Below, one piece after another: positions 44,933 through 55,514 of a stretch of 64,000 nucleotides of DNA. The stretch is from the NCBI GenBank assembly GCA_963556145.1, contig OY744469.1, positions 3,258,767-3,322,766 on the forward strand, in the 5' to 3' direction. The DNA comes from Hygrocybe punicea. Taxonomy: Eukaryota; Basidiomycota; Agaricomycetes; Agaricales; Hygrophoraceae. The position numbers were made by a program, and so were the translations under genes. Position 1 is the first letter of the stretch. Each line of letters starts with the position of its first letter. The notes beneath the pieces are model-generated. The model was given only the letters and a program-made list of their open reading frames with translations. It had not been told where the DNA came from and made no database searches.

Positions 44933-46148
44933 TAGTGATGCCGAAGTTCGGTTCGGTTCAGTTTTTTCGGTTTTTTGCAAAACCTGAACCGAAACTGCCG
45001 GTTCGGTTCAGCAAAATGCTGAACCAAAACCAAAACCGCTTCGAACCGTTTTTTAGCATTCGGTTCGCGTTCAAACCCGGTTCAAACGCCGAACCGATTT
45101 GACTTAAAGCTTCTCCTACCCGTCAGCTTCATTTTGATCCCCTGATCATCCAAAACGGTCAAGTATTGAGTGAGTTATGATTAAAATAACTTTTATTCAC
45201 AATGGGAGGACATCCATAACATATCTTTTATTCAGATATAGTTTCCCCATGTTGGGATGAGATTCCAACACCGCAAAGACCCCAGAAAAACATTTGAACT
45301 CCCCACCCTAAACGGGCTACAGATATAATACAGAGATGTGATATCTATTGGAGGGGGTGGACTACAAAAACTATTTTCAAGGTCCGACCTCCTGAAGTGG
45401 GCTATGCCGATCACCGGCATGTCATCTATCGGTTCCATCAACAATCCCAAACTGATATAAGCAAAGCGGTTCCAACCCCGACTGGCACCTGTTTATTGCC
45501 CGGAATATTTTTATCGTTACAGATGTCCTCCCAATATATAGATTGTGATTTTAAAAAGTGAAAATAGCATTATAAGTAAAATAGGTAAGATTACCAAATT
45601 ATTTGAGTACATTACCCTCATCAAAATGTAATGGGTTCTCTGTTAACATTAATTAATATAATCAATATCCACTCACCTATTGGACCAACTTGGAATTTCT
45701 GTATAATTGGTTACAAATTGAAGTCAGTTTAATGAGTGACCAGATATTGGTTAAATTAACTAATCTTAGCAGAGGACCCATTATCATTTAGTGTGGGCAA
45801 TGTACTCAAATAATTTGGTAATTTTTTCTATTTTATTTATAATGTTATTGCCATTTTGAAAATCAAATATATATATATATTGTGAGTAAAAGTTGTTTTA
45901 ATCATAACTCACTCAATACTTGACCGTTTTGGATGATCAGTGGATCAAAATGACGGGAAGAACCGTATCTATCGGTTCGCGGTTCGAACCGGGTTCAAAC
46001 GCGGTTCGGAACCACTCAAAACCACAGAACTGCAAACTGAACCATTGGTTTCGGTTCAGCATTTGGCTGAACCGAACCGGGTTTTTCGGTTCGGTTTGCG
46101 GTTCAAACCGGGTTTGGACCAGTTCCGAACCGAACTTCGGCATCACTA
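44933..46148. mobile_element. Non-autonomous hAT foldback element, 1216 bp
   Basis: Terminal inverted repeats start TAGTGATGCCGAAGTTCGG and stay complementary for more than 250 bp (GGTTCGG-rich, then ACTTGACCGTTTTGGATGATC). A second inverted pair lies inside (about 45535-45660 and 45770-45880), so most of the element folds on itself. The 8-bp target duplication ACAGATTT (44925-44932, 46149-46156) is typical of hAT. No transposase. Confidence 0.9.
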
Positions 46149-46156
46149 ACAGATTT

Positions 46157-46420
46157 AGAAACAGTTAGAAATACAATCAGATGTTTATTGCATCAAGATA
46201 AACCCAAAATATTTCCTTATGGTCAAGTTGGCATTGCCATAAGTGATTTAGCTCATTATATAATGAAAGCAAATGAACTAATGACTTCAACTTGTCTTAA
46301 ATGTATGAATTGTGAAAACATAACCATTCTGGAAAATGATAGATGTGATGCCATCTTTCATTGTTCATATTCATTTTCTGGAACAATCTCAGCTTGCTCA
46401 AATCATAGTTATTGTGTATT
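46157..46420 (+). pseudogene. RepHel copy AC, part 4 (protease domain remnant)
   Basis: It continues after the hAT insertion: TVRNTIRCLLHQDKPKIFPYG, GIAISDLAHYIM, then CLKCMNCENI. This parallels the G copy (RNELRAVLHDKHPETYLLG, VGISVTTLAMEFL, CTRCKF). It ends near 46420; the last about 140 residues and the 3' terminus are missing. Confidence 0.75.
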
Positions 46421-46962
46421 GCACGTGACCTTGTATAACGCCACAGTCACAACTTCATCCAAGGCCCTACAATCGGATGGCCATATCTCAGCAAGTTTTG
46501 CACATATCAACTAGTGGTTTGAAATCCCCATTCCCATACCCATAACCAAGGTGTTGACCACTTATTTTTGTTCTAATATAGCCATTTCCAAATTCGAAAA
46601 TTTGGCAATGGGTATGGAAGTCGGTTGGACCTTGCAGGCCACAGAGGGCATCAGCCATTGTCAAACTATGTATGTACACTCCAGTGCTTATTTGCTAGGT
46701 GCTAAAGACATTTTTGACAGCTCACATGAGAACATGCATGGAAGTACGGTTGCACAGATCGGCACACGGCTTTCCCATCTGCAGTACATTTACTAGCATT
46801 TACTGTAGCTGTCCCCCTCTCACTAATACCTTTATTGTAGTGGGGTGTACTGTTACTCGCATAGAACTATTTAATTCATATGTTCTTCCCACTAACAAAA
46901 AAATCTATGTTTCAAAGCATATCTCCTCAACAAAGGGTTTCCAAGTCACAATATCCGTGTTT
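46421..46962. other. Intergenic region, no gene seen
   Basis: Contains a diffuse inverted repeat around ATTCCCATACCCATAACC (46530) and GGCAATGGGTATGGAA (46603), perhaps a decayed MITE. No convincing coding block. Confidence 0.4.
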
Positions 46963-49900
46963 CTACGCATACAAGTCCTCTTCAACTGTCATTGTGAATG
47001 TTCCAGCCTTCACCAACTCCAAGTCCTCTTCCGCATAACATATTAACAAATCTGCTGTACCTTTACCAATTCCAAGCCAATCAGACAACTTTTCCACAGA
47101 AACATGTTCTCCAGTAAGCTGGTGGAGACGGCGATAACCTTCTTTATTGAATTTATCAGCATGTGCACTGAAATCTTCTCCACAGCGATCAGGATGTTGG
47201 TCGCAATAGTTCAACCAAGGAATTATCATGGGATAGTTGACTTTGATAGGCGCAACTGCTGCAGTTTGTGCTGGATTGAGAGTGGATGGTGGGCCTTGAC
47301 TGTAGCTGGGCCATGTCGGGGGATATGGTGGGGGGTAATAGCCATATGGAAAACCTGGGTTGGGCAGCGGTGCCTGTGCCTGTGTCTGTGCTATTGGACG
47401 GCCGGGATTCCTGGAACGTGGTGCATTGCTGTAGAAGTTGAGTTCCGCAGGTTTCACGTCAATAGTATTGTTCCCAGGATCTCTGACCTTCAGTGAAAGG
47501 TCAGCGTCATTTGACTGGAATAAAACAACCAAACACATGATCTTGGTGGCCCATTACGAGTTCTTTTAATTTATTAAAAGACTCGTTCTTTATCAGACCT
47601 GGTTCAGTGAGGGTTCGTAATTAATTAATTAATTGATTAATTGATAAAGTTGATCGCCTATAGACAAAATTTTTTTAGGTAACAGATATGATTCTACTTC
47701 TGATCCTGGAAAATCAGATACAGTTGGGGCTATGTGTGGACAAGCTTACATAAGCATCCAAATATGGGTTGGTGCAAAAAAGACAAATTACCTTCTAATT
47801 ATATTCAAAATATTCGTACTGGTCTCAATTCTTATCAGAATCAGCTGAAAATTGAACTGCTGACTAATATTATCATTTCGGATCAGGTGTGACTGTGACA
47901 TGTGACCAATCTAACTATATAAGGCAATTTTTGATATTATATACCAAATTTTCTGCTGATCACAATGGTGACAGTCACATGTGACCAGTCTAACCATATA
48001 AGGCAATTTTACACCATATATGCTAAATTTTGAGGTGATCACAGGAGTCATAATCACATGTGACCACTGTTACTATATAGGGAAATTTCAGCCATATAAG
48101 CAGAAATGAGTGTAACTCAGATGATATAATGATATTTTTTCTTAAAACATACAATTCAATATGATATCGCTGTATATATTATATGCTAATCATATATTTC
48201 AAGCAAAATTATTTATTGATGTTCGAAATAATCATACAAATAAAAATCCAGTGACAGAAACAAGACTTTGTTCGTGCTATATGCAACATTGGCCCACTCA
48301 AGCACAGCTGTCTTCATGTTATCATCTGTTGTGCAGCAAGATTATGGAGAAGTGAGGTTAGGCAAATGTAAGTCAATTGTTATCATACTGTTTAAAGGTA
48401 GTTGTATTTGACAGTTGATGTGTTACTCTCTCTTTTGGCTGAGAATATTGCATAATAATGAAGCAAAGAAGACATGACAGTGGGAGAGGAGGTCAAGACA
48501 TGTTAAGCAGTTTTATTCTTTCTACTTTTTATGTTGCTATGGTGAGAGGTGGGCTTATTAATATATAATATATGCTATATGTCTTATATCACATGTAACA
48601 TGCTTTATGCAATTTAATATTATTATTTACTTCATCATGAAAGTGAGGAGGGGAAAAAAAGAACTCGTTCATGCCATGCGCAGCACTGGCCCACTAAACA
48701 AGTAAATTGAGGTTACTTTCGGTCGTGGGGTAGCAGGAGTTCTGGGAATCTTTCCAACATAGGACAGGCTTGTCGGGAAGGCTATGAATGTCACACGAAT
48801 GCGCTTCAATAAGTGCCCTTCTAGCTGCAACTTTTTGCTCAAGGAACAAATCCCCATTGGACTTTACAATTTCCTTGTCACCGACGGTCGACGTCTTTGA
48901 AGCCCCAGGATTTTTCTGTTGATACTAATTTAGTTATGGCCGCGAGCAAAAGTGCTACAGACCTTTATATTATTTTGCACAGGATCGTCACCTTTGTTGA
49001 AGATTTGCACTGCCACAGCTTTCATTTTTCTTGCAGAACGCTGACCGTTGGTGAGCATTGCTGGGACTACCAGAGGACGAAGACGTAGCAGCATAGTGGT
49101 AAATTGTTGCTGTGAGGTGAGATCACATGGCAGTGAGTCTTTATTCTCAGAGCTGAATCGATACTGTGCCCGTAGTGATGTCGGATATATGTTGAGTGCC
49201 TCTGCTAGTTTTTGCTGGAAATCGCCCCAAGACAGCATTGATGACAGAATTTCCACAGTGCGTGACCCTTTCGATCTATCATTTATTTCAATGGTGAAGT
49301 TGAATGGTTCTATTAAATGTGATAATGTAAGATCATTCCCTTTCTGTTGCGGAGAAGCAACTCACCGTTGTCGTCATCATCACTTTCACTCAATTCCACT
49401 GTAATCTTCCCTTTTGCTACCTTATTGCTAGTTGTGGTCTTCAGCTTTGGCTTGAACTTGATGACATCGTTATCATCGGTCACGCGCCACCTCTTGAGCT
49501 CTTCCTCCTCATCAACTCTTTCCTGGGAGTTTTCCTCTTCCTCATACTCATTGACATCAAATTCCTCACCAAATTCCTCACCAGATTCCTTGGAAACATC
49601 ATCCATGGCTAACCTTTGAAGCAAGGCAGCGACTCCACTTGAGGCCTTACGCCCAGGACGCTGGACTTCGTTGACTGAGGTTTTTTCCTGGCTTTGCAGC
49701 TTTGATGCTTCTGCATTGGAATGTGCCTGTGTGGAAAGGGTATCTCCAGATTTTGAAGCGATGGAGGAACGTGATTGGGTTGTGCGTGTAGTGGTAACAA
49801 ATCTCACTCTTTTCCCCAGCTCTGCAATGGCCTTGACCCCATTCATATTGTCGTTCGTTGTCTTTACCACAGGCTCCGTCTTCGTCTCTTCATCGGACAC

Positions 49901-50002
49901 CATTGTGGGTCCATCTGGCACAGAAGTGGCAGGCCCTTGGGTGGTGCGCCGTCGTTTTGCTTTGGTTTCCTCCTTACGTTGTTTCACAGCTTTCCGTCCC
50001 AT
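46963..50002 (-). CDS. Host gene (590 aa before insertion) split by Helitron N3
   Basis: Exons 50002-49363, 49309-48981, 48915-48703, then (after N3) 47553-46963. They total 1773 nt in one frame, 590 aa. The N-terminus is basic (MGRKAVKQRKEETKAKRRR) with acidic stretches (ESGEEFGEEFDVNEYEEEE); next a PB1/ubiquitin-like segment (PFNFTIEIN, TVEILSSMLSWGDFQQKL, AQYRF); then a Pro/Tyr-rich linker (GFPYGYYPPPYPPTW) and a C-terminal helical domain (IPWLNYCDQHPDRCGEDF, LSDWLGIGKGTADLLI) that recalls a SAM-like fold. The family looks Agaricomycete-specific to me; function unknown. The current allele is interrupted unless N3 is spliced out. Confidence 0.7.
47554..48702 (-). mobile_element. Non-autonomous Helitron N3, 1149 bp
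   Basis: Full-length copy in the opposite orientation to N2: TTACGAGTTCTTTT hairpin end at 47554, CTAAACAAG end at 48702, flanked by A and T. Its removal rejoins the codons of the host gene (ESNLN then LWATKIM) with no base gained or lost. It is the uninterrupted reference that proves the split of N1 by element G. Confidence 0.92.
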
Positions 50003-50240
50003 ATCAGCAAAGAGAGAGAGATGCGAGAGAGCTTAGAGAGAGATGCGAGGGAGCCTACGTGAGACGCGAGAGAAAAACTTGTGTACTAACACATATTTAG
50101 TATCTCGCCTATTTTTATTTGTACCATTTGACAAAACAAAACGTCACTGAAATACTGCACATTTTAATAATATGAATCATGGGGTTCAGATGGAGGGAAC
50201 TGCAGCATCAGCCTGGCATCCTGAAGCTCTGAACATTCAC
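50003..50240. promoter_or_regulatory. Host gene promoter side and end of RepHel copy B2
   Basis: Purine-rich GAGAGA tracts (50010-50075) lie directly upstream of the ATG at 50002, a plausible core promoter. To the right is the 3' flank of B2; the expected family 3' terminus (CTTGTTTAG on this strand) is not recognisable. Confidence 0.4.
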
Positions 50241-52194
50241 CTATTCCCCTGCACTTATGGAGAGTCTGATATCATGGTCTGAAAGTTGTGTAAGGACACT
50301 GTCTCTGGAACAAGAGTTGCCTGTAATCATTCCATCATGATACCATACTTGTTTCTGTGCAGTAATAATACATGATGTGAAATGATATTGACCATGATAT
50401 ATAATGCCTCTAAGTTCTAATGTCTTTCTGCCAGTCTCTGAAACAAATTCTAATCTATGACTGGTTTCAATGTTTTTGAATGGATACTCTAGAACAAGAA
50501 TGTGTGGTGCTTCATTATAAAATACAACTTGATTCATTCTGCTGGTGCAATCAGGACATCTTCTATTGGTTTTCTGTGACAAGGTATCAACCCACTTCAT
50601 GGTAGACTGTTGAATAGTGTCATCAGCATGTAACACATAGCCTAGTCTGTCATCAATGGGTTCTTCTGCAAAGTCACATTGAGAACATTCATGTTGAGAA
50701 GAGGCTACAATGTCATTGACTTTAAACAACTCCATAGCCAGATTTGCAACACTGATGCCCACAGTGCCTCCAGGAAAGTCTGTAGGATTCATGTTATGCA
50801 GTGTAGTTCTAAGGTGATCTCTGAGCTGTTCAAATGCCACATTTTTGTGCAACACCTGTGAAAAACCATGAGACAATGTGCTCAAGTGAATATTCATGCT
50901 TCTGAATACTGTAGACCACTCCACATGATTGTCTTTCCACAGATCAAACAGAATCACCAACAATGAGTCATATGCACAGCTTTAGTCATTTCTATCCCAG
51001 ATCAGTCCAGCTGGAGAGTTAATGACCTGTTGCTTGCTTGTGGATCCTTGGTTGACATGGTTTTTGGTGATCCAAGGCCTTTTAGCTACTGGTTCATTGT
51101 TTGTGTCAAGTGAATGTTTTTGGGTTGAACCAATAGCAACTGAGCCTTTTGCTGGGACAAATGAAGTTGTAATTACAGCTGCATTCTGTTTGCCTTTGCC
51201 TTTTTCAACCAATTGCCATGGGCTATCAGGGACTGTACGAGCCAACAGCAATGGATCAGTTGGTGACCATTTAAGAGCAGTATCAGTTTTGGCAGGAACA
51301 TAGTGAATTCCCTTCCATTGCTGAAAGTTTCGAAGCATAACAGAGCGTGTATCAGCATCAATGTGGTCAGGTAAAGCACCTTCATATCTCAGCCTGGTAA
51401 TCTCATCAAGCAATTCTAGTTAGGCAACTGCACGGATCATCTGTGGGTGCCGAATTTGGTATCCGTATCCATATCCGCCACTATCTGTATCCGAGCCATG
51501 GATACGGATATGATACGGTATTTACCTCGCGTTCGCCACGCCAACATCAATTGATGTTGCGGCGTGCTCGCGCGAGGTAACTGAGGCCGAGGACAGGTCT
51601 GCACTGTGCTCGGGGCACAATGCAGATGTGTCATGGTGCAATGGGAGGTCGGCCGCGTGGTGGCCGAGGCAGCGGTGATGGCCGGTCATCGTGGTGGTGT
51701 GCAAGTGAGTTGGGGGTGCTTGAAAATGGACGGGAAACAGGTGCCGTGGGTGTTGACCAAGTGGGGGTGGGGTTTGGGGCAAAAGGCAGCGAGGTGACAT
51801 ATTTGGGCTCCCCGTTGTCCGGGTCTCAACGCGAACGCGATGCAGGGGGTGGGTTGGCCACGACCAGGTGGTGGGCACACCACCATCCTCCCAGTTACCT
51901 TGCGATTGCAGCACCAACGTCAATTGACGTGACGGTGCGCATCCACGAGGTATGTTGGTGGTGGGATGGCTGTGGCCTTTGTCGCGGTCGCAGTCGTGGT
52001 CATGGTCGTGGTCGTGCTAGTGGTCATGCTAGTGGTTGTGGTTGTGGTCACTGTGGTGGTTGTGGTGGTCGTTGCTGCCGTCGTTGTCGTTTGTGTAATT
52101 AGTAGCTAAGAAAAAAAGACAAAAAAAAAACATACCTACTGCAATGGGAGGTGGGTGCACCACCCCCCCACTGCCCTTCTCCCCATGTCCCATT

Positions 52195-52394
52195 NNNNNN
52201 NNNNNNNNNNNNNNNNNNNNNNNNNNNNNNNNNNNNNNNNNNNNNNNNNNNNNNNNNNNNNNNNNNNNNNNNNNNNNNNNNNNNNNNNNNNNNNNNNNNN
52301 NNNNNNNNNNNNNNNNNNNNNNNNNNNNNNNNNNNNNNNNNNNNNNNNNNNNNNNNNNNNNNNNNNNNNNNNNNNNNNNNNNNNNNNNNNNNNN
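52195..52394. other. Assembly gap (200 N)
   Basis: Run of N inside the outer hAT element, probably a scaffold join of unknown or nominal size. Flanking GGT-rich repeats would explain the failure to assemble. Confidence 0.99.
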
Positions 52395-52570
52395 GTGGCT
52401 GTGGTTGTGGCTGTGGTTGGTGATGTTGATGTGTGACGGGTACTGTGATGCTACCCAAATAGGGACCGGTTACGGATACACGGGTGCATGGATCGGGAAA
52501 TCTTGATCCCGACCCATATCTGAGGCGATCCGTATCCGTAATCCATGCTGATCCGCCCAATCCGTGCATT

Positions 52571-55514
52571 TAGTGTTACCGCAACTATGACTAGTAGTCA
52601 ACTAGTAGTCATAGTTGTAGTCGGTCATAGCTGAGTTAATAACCAACTCAACTATGACTATGACACCGACTATGACTACGACTACCCGATTCGGTCAAGT
52701 CGATAGCTGGCGGCTAAGTCCGGACCACTTTTTTTTTTTCTTTCTTCAACAATCTCGTTCGTGACATGACCAAACGAAGTCGTCACAAGGACAGCGACGA
52801 TGGGTCCTCCAAGTCCTTGGGAAATGCCTCATCTCTGGCTACCTCATCATCTGAACTCCCTGCCCTTACGCATGCCAAAAAGCAAGCCGCGATGAAGAAG
52901 GCCGAGCGTGCCAAGAAGAAGGCCAAGAAACGTCAACATCTCCTGCTCCTACACAGTCAGCAGCCCCGTCAGAGTCAGCAGCCCCATCTGCTACTGCCGC
53001 TACTGGGCCCAGTCAGCCCGCGTCTGTCAACGACCTCGTAGGCTCGGTCCGGTTCAAAACGGCTGCACACGATATCTGGCACTTCTTCACGAAGGGGGGT
53101 ATCAAGGGGGAGGTCCGAACGATATGTAAGGCCTGTCAGTGAGTGTCTTCCCCCTTTCTATTGATTTCTGTACACTAATTATCTACCTACAGGGCACGCC
53201 GTTCCGCCGATCCGAAGTTCCTCGCCCTCAACATCAACTATACCTTTGCCCCTGCCACAGCTAACCCCAATCTCCGTGTCCACCTCGAGAAGTACCATGA
53301 GGACAAGTACATCAAAGCCTGCAAGGAGAATGGCTGGTTGATGCAGTTGCCGAAGCGGAAGATCCGTGAGGAAACCGCTAGCCTCAGACAATCTACCCTC
53401 GACTCTAACCTTCAAGACATATCATCATCCGGCTGTCCCACCTTCACTCGCGCCGCCCTCCTTCACGCTTTGATCAACTTCGTCGTTGCGGATGATCAAT
53501 CAATCAATGTCATTGAGTGTCGGGAGTTTCGAGATCTCCTCCTCCTCCTTCGTTCCGACCTTCAAGACAAAGACATCCCCCACTGCACCAAGTTGCGTGA
53601 GGCAATCATTGCAGCCTGGGAGTCCCACTTCAAGGCCCTGCGGCTCGAACTCGCCGACACTGTAGGGAAGGTTAGCTTTACCGCGGACCTCTGGTCTGAC
53701 AAGAATCTTTGCTCGTACCTCTGCATTACCGCCCATTGGATTGCCTGCAACAAGCGCAGCAATCAGCTGGAACTCAAGACCGCACTGATCGCGTTTCACA
53801 ATGTCACTGGCAAACATGATGGCGCCAACCTCGCCGCCATCATCCTGCAACTGCTCGACCGTGCCGGTATCACAACCCTCATTGGTTGGTTTACCCTCGA
53901 CAACACGAGCAACAATGACACCTTCGTTGTAGCGCTGGAAGGCCTCCTCAAGGCCCACGACATCGATTTCTGTGCCGTTGAGAATCGGATCATGTGCTTC
54001 GCGCACATCATCAACATATGTTGCCAGCACCTCGTTGAAGGCTTCACCAACACCGCACTCGTTGATCCTGTGGAGACCTTCGTTGCTGCGGACCGTCCGC
54101 ATGAGCCTGGTGCTCAAACATTTGAGGAGGCCATCAAGCGTGACCCAATTGCACTCGGTTGTGTAGTAGTTCGCAAAGTTCGATCTTCCGGTCAACGCCA
54201 TAAGCACTTCAAATCCATCATCATTGAGGGCAACAGCAGGGCCCACTTCACACTTCCGGATGGCCGCGCGATAACGGTCCCTCTCCTACAACTACTTCGC
54301 AATGTCAAGACGAGGTGGGATTCAATCTACTACATGATCAATCGTCTTCACATTTTGCAGCCTGCCATCGATTCCTTCCTCGCAAGCCCTGTCAACAAGG
54401 ATTTTCAAACGCTCCGTCTCACAGACGTTGAGTGGAATACCCTTCAGGACATCGAGGCAATCCTAGCTGTGCCCCATGCAGCCCAACAAACAATGTCGAA
54501 GGAAACCACACCGATTCTGTCTGGCTCCATCCCAGCCTTTGAAATGTTCATGTTGTCTTGGGAGCAGCTTGCCGAGAAGATTCCCCGCCTCAAACCATTC
54601 ATCAACGAAGGCCTGAAATGGGCGCTCAAATACTATGAGCGGATGGACCGAACAGATGCCTACGTCGTCGCAATGATCATCAACCCGGCAGTCCGCACAT
54701 CTTGGATCAAGAAACACTGGGCCGCAGACTGGTTCAAGAAAGCCGAAACCACCTTCCTTGACCTCATGCAGCAGTACCGAGACAAGTCCAAACCTGTAGC
54801 CCCTGATGAAGTCTTACCCACTAGGCCGGCCGTCGCTTCCGTTGAGGCATGGCAAACACTTGACTCGCAATATGGCCTCGACGACATGTTCGAAACAGCC
54901 GAAGAATCAGGAGAGTTGGCAACGGTCAACGAAGAATACGAGTCCTATGTCAAAGGCCCACTCTCGAAGCCAGGGATGAACCTTCTTCAATTCTGGTCCA
55001 TGTCCAATTCAACCTTGCTGACAATTTATTCTATTGCAATGGACTATCTACCTATTCAAGCGTCATCTGTCCCGAGTGAGCGTGTTTTCTCATCCAGTGC
55101 CGAGACTGACACACACAAACGCAACCGCATCCATCCCCTCCTCATGGAGGCCCTTCAAATGCTCAAATTCGGCCTCAAGAAATCTCGACTTGACTTCATG
55201 ACTGGGTGGGCAGTCAACGAGGCCAGCATGATGGATGTAGAGGAGGAGGTGGTGGATTTGTTGGGTGCATTGTTTGAGGGGGACAAGGACCAAGCATTTG
55301 ATGTGCTGATTGCAGCCATGGGTGAGGGAGATGACGGGGATATATAGATCGTTAGCATTTTTGTAGTGAGAACCCCGACTGAGCCGCGACTGAAGTTGAC
55401 TGTAGTCGGTAGTCGTGACTACCGACTACAACTATATGAAATTGTAATGAATAGTCTAGTTGAAGTCACGACTTTCCTAGTCGACTATTGACTAGTCGAG
55501 TCGCGGCAACACTA
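52571..55514 (+). mobile_element. Inner hAT element, 2944 bp, carries a transposase
   Basis: Imperfect terminal inverted repeats TAGTGTTRCCGCRACT; 8-bp target duplication CGTGCATT at 52563-52570 and 55515-55522. Subterminal arrays of ACTAGT, ACTATGAC and AGTCGT motifs occur on both sides, like hAT transposase-binding clusters. Confidence 0.92.
52766..55347 (+). CDS. hAT-family transposase with BED zinc finger
   Basis: Start MTKRSRHKDSDDG at 52766, Lys-rich (KKAERAKKKAKKR). A one-base frameshift near 52930 is needed to continue as STSPAPTQSAAP. A BED finger follows: DIWHFFTKG, CKAC, intron 53139-53192 (54 nt, GTGAGT...CAG), then LRVHLEKYH. The RNase-H-like core has FTADLWSD (first Asp), IGWFTLDNTSNN, RIMCFAHIINICCQHLV and TRWDSIYYMINR. 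The C-terminal hATC dimerisation domain reads LPIQASSVPSERVFSSSAE. Ends at 55347. It cuts and pastes DNA at the terminal repeats. Apart from the N-terminal shift it looks intact. Confidence 0.85.

Noticed and set aside
46551..47046. Plus-strand open frames opposite the end of the 590-aa gene
   Set aside because: Antisense to, or beside, a well-supported spliced minus-strand gene; no motifs.
51606..52102. Gly/His/Arg-rich open frames near the N gap
   Set aside because: Low-complexity GGTCGTGGT repeats inside the outer hAT element, running into the gap.
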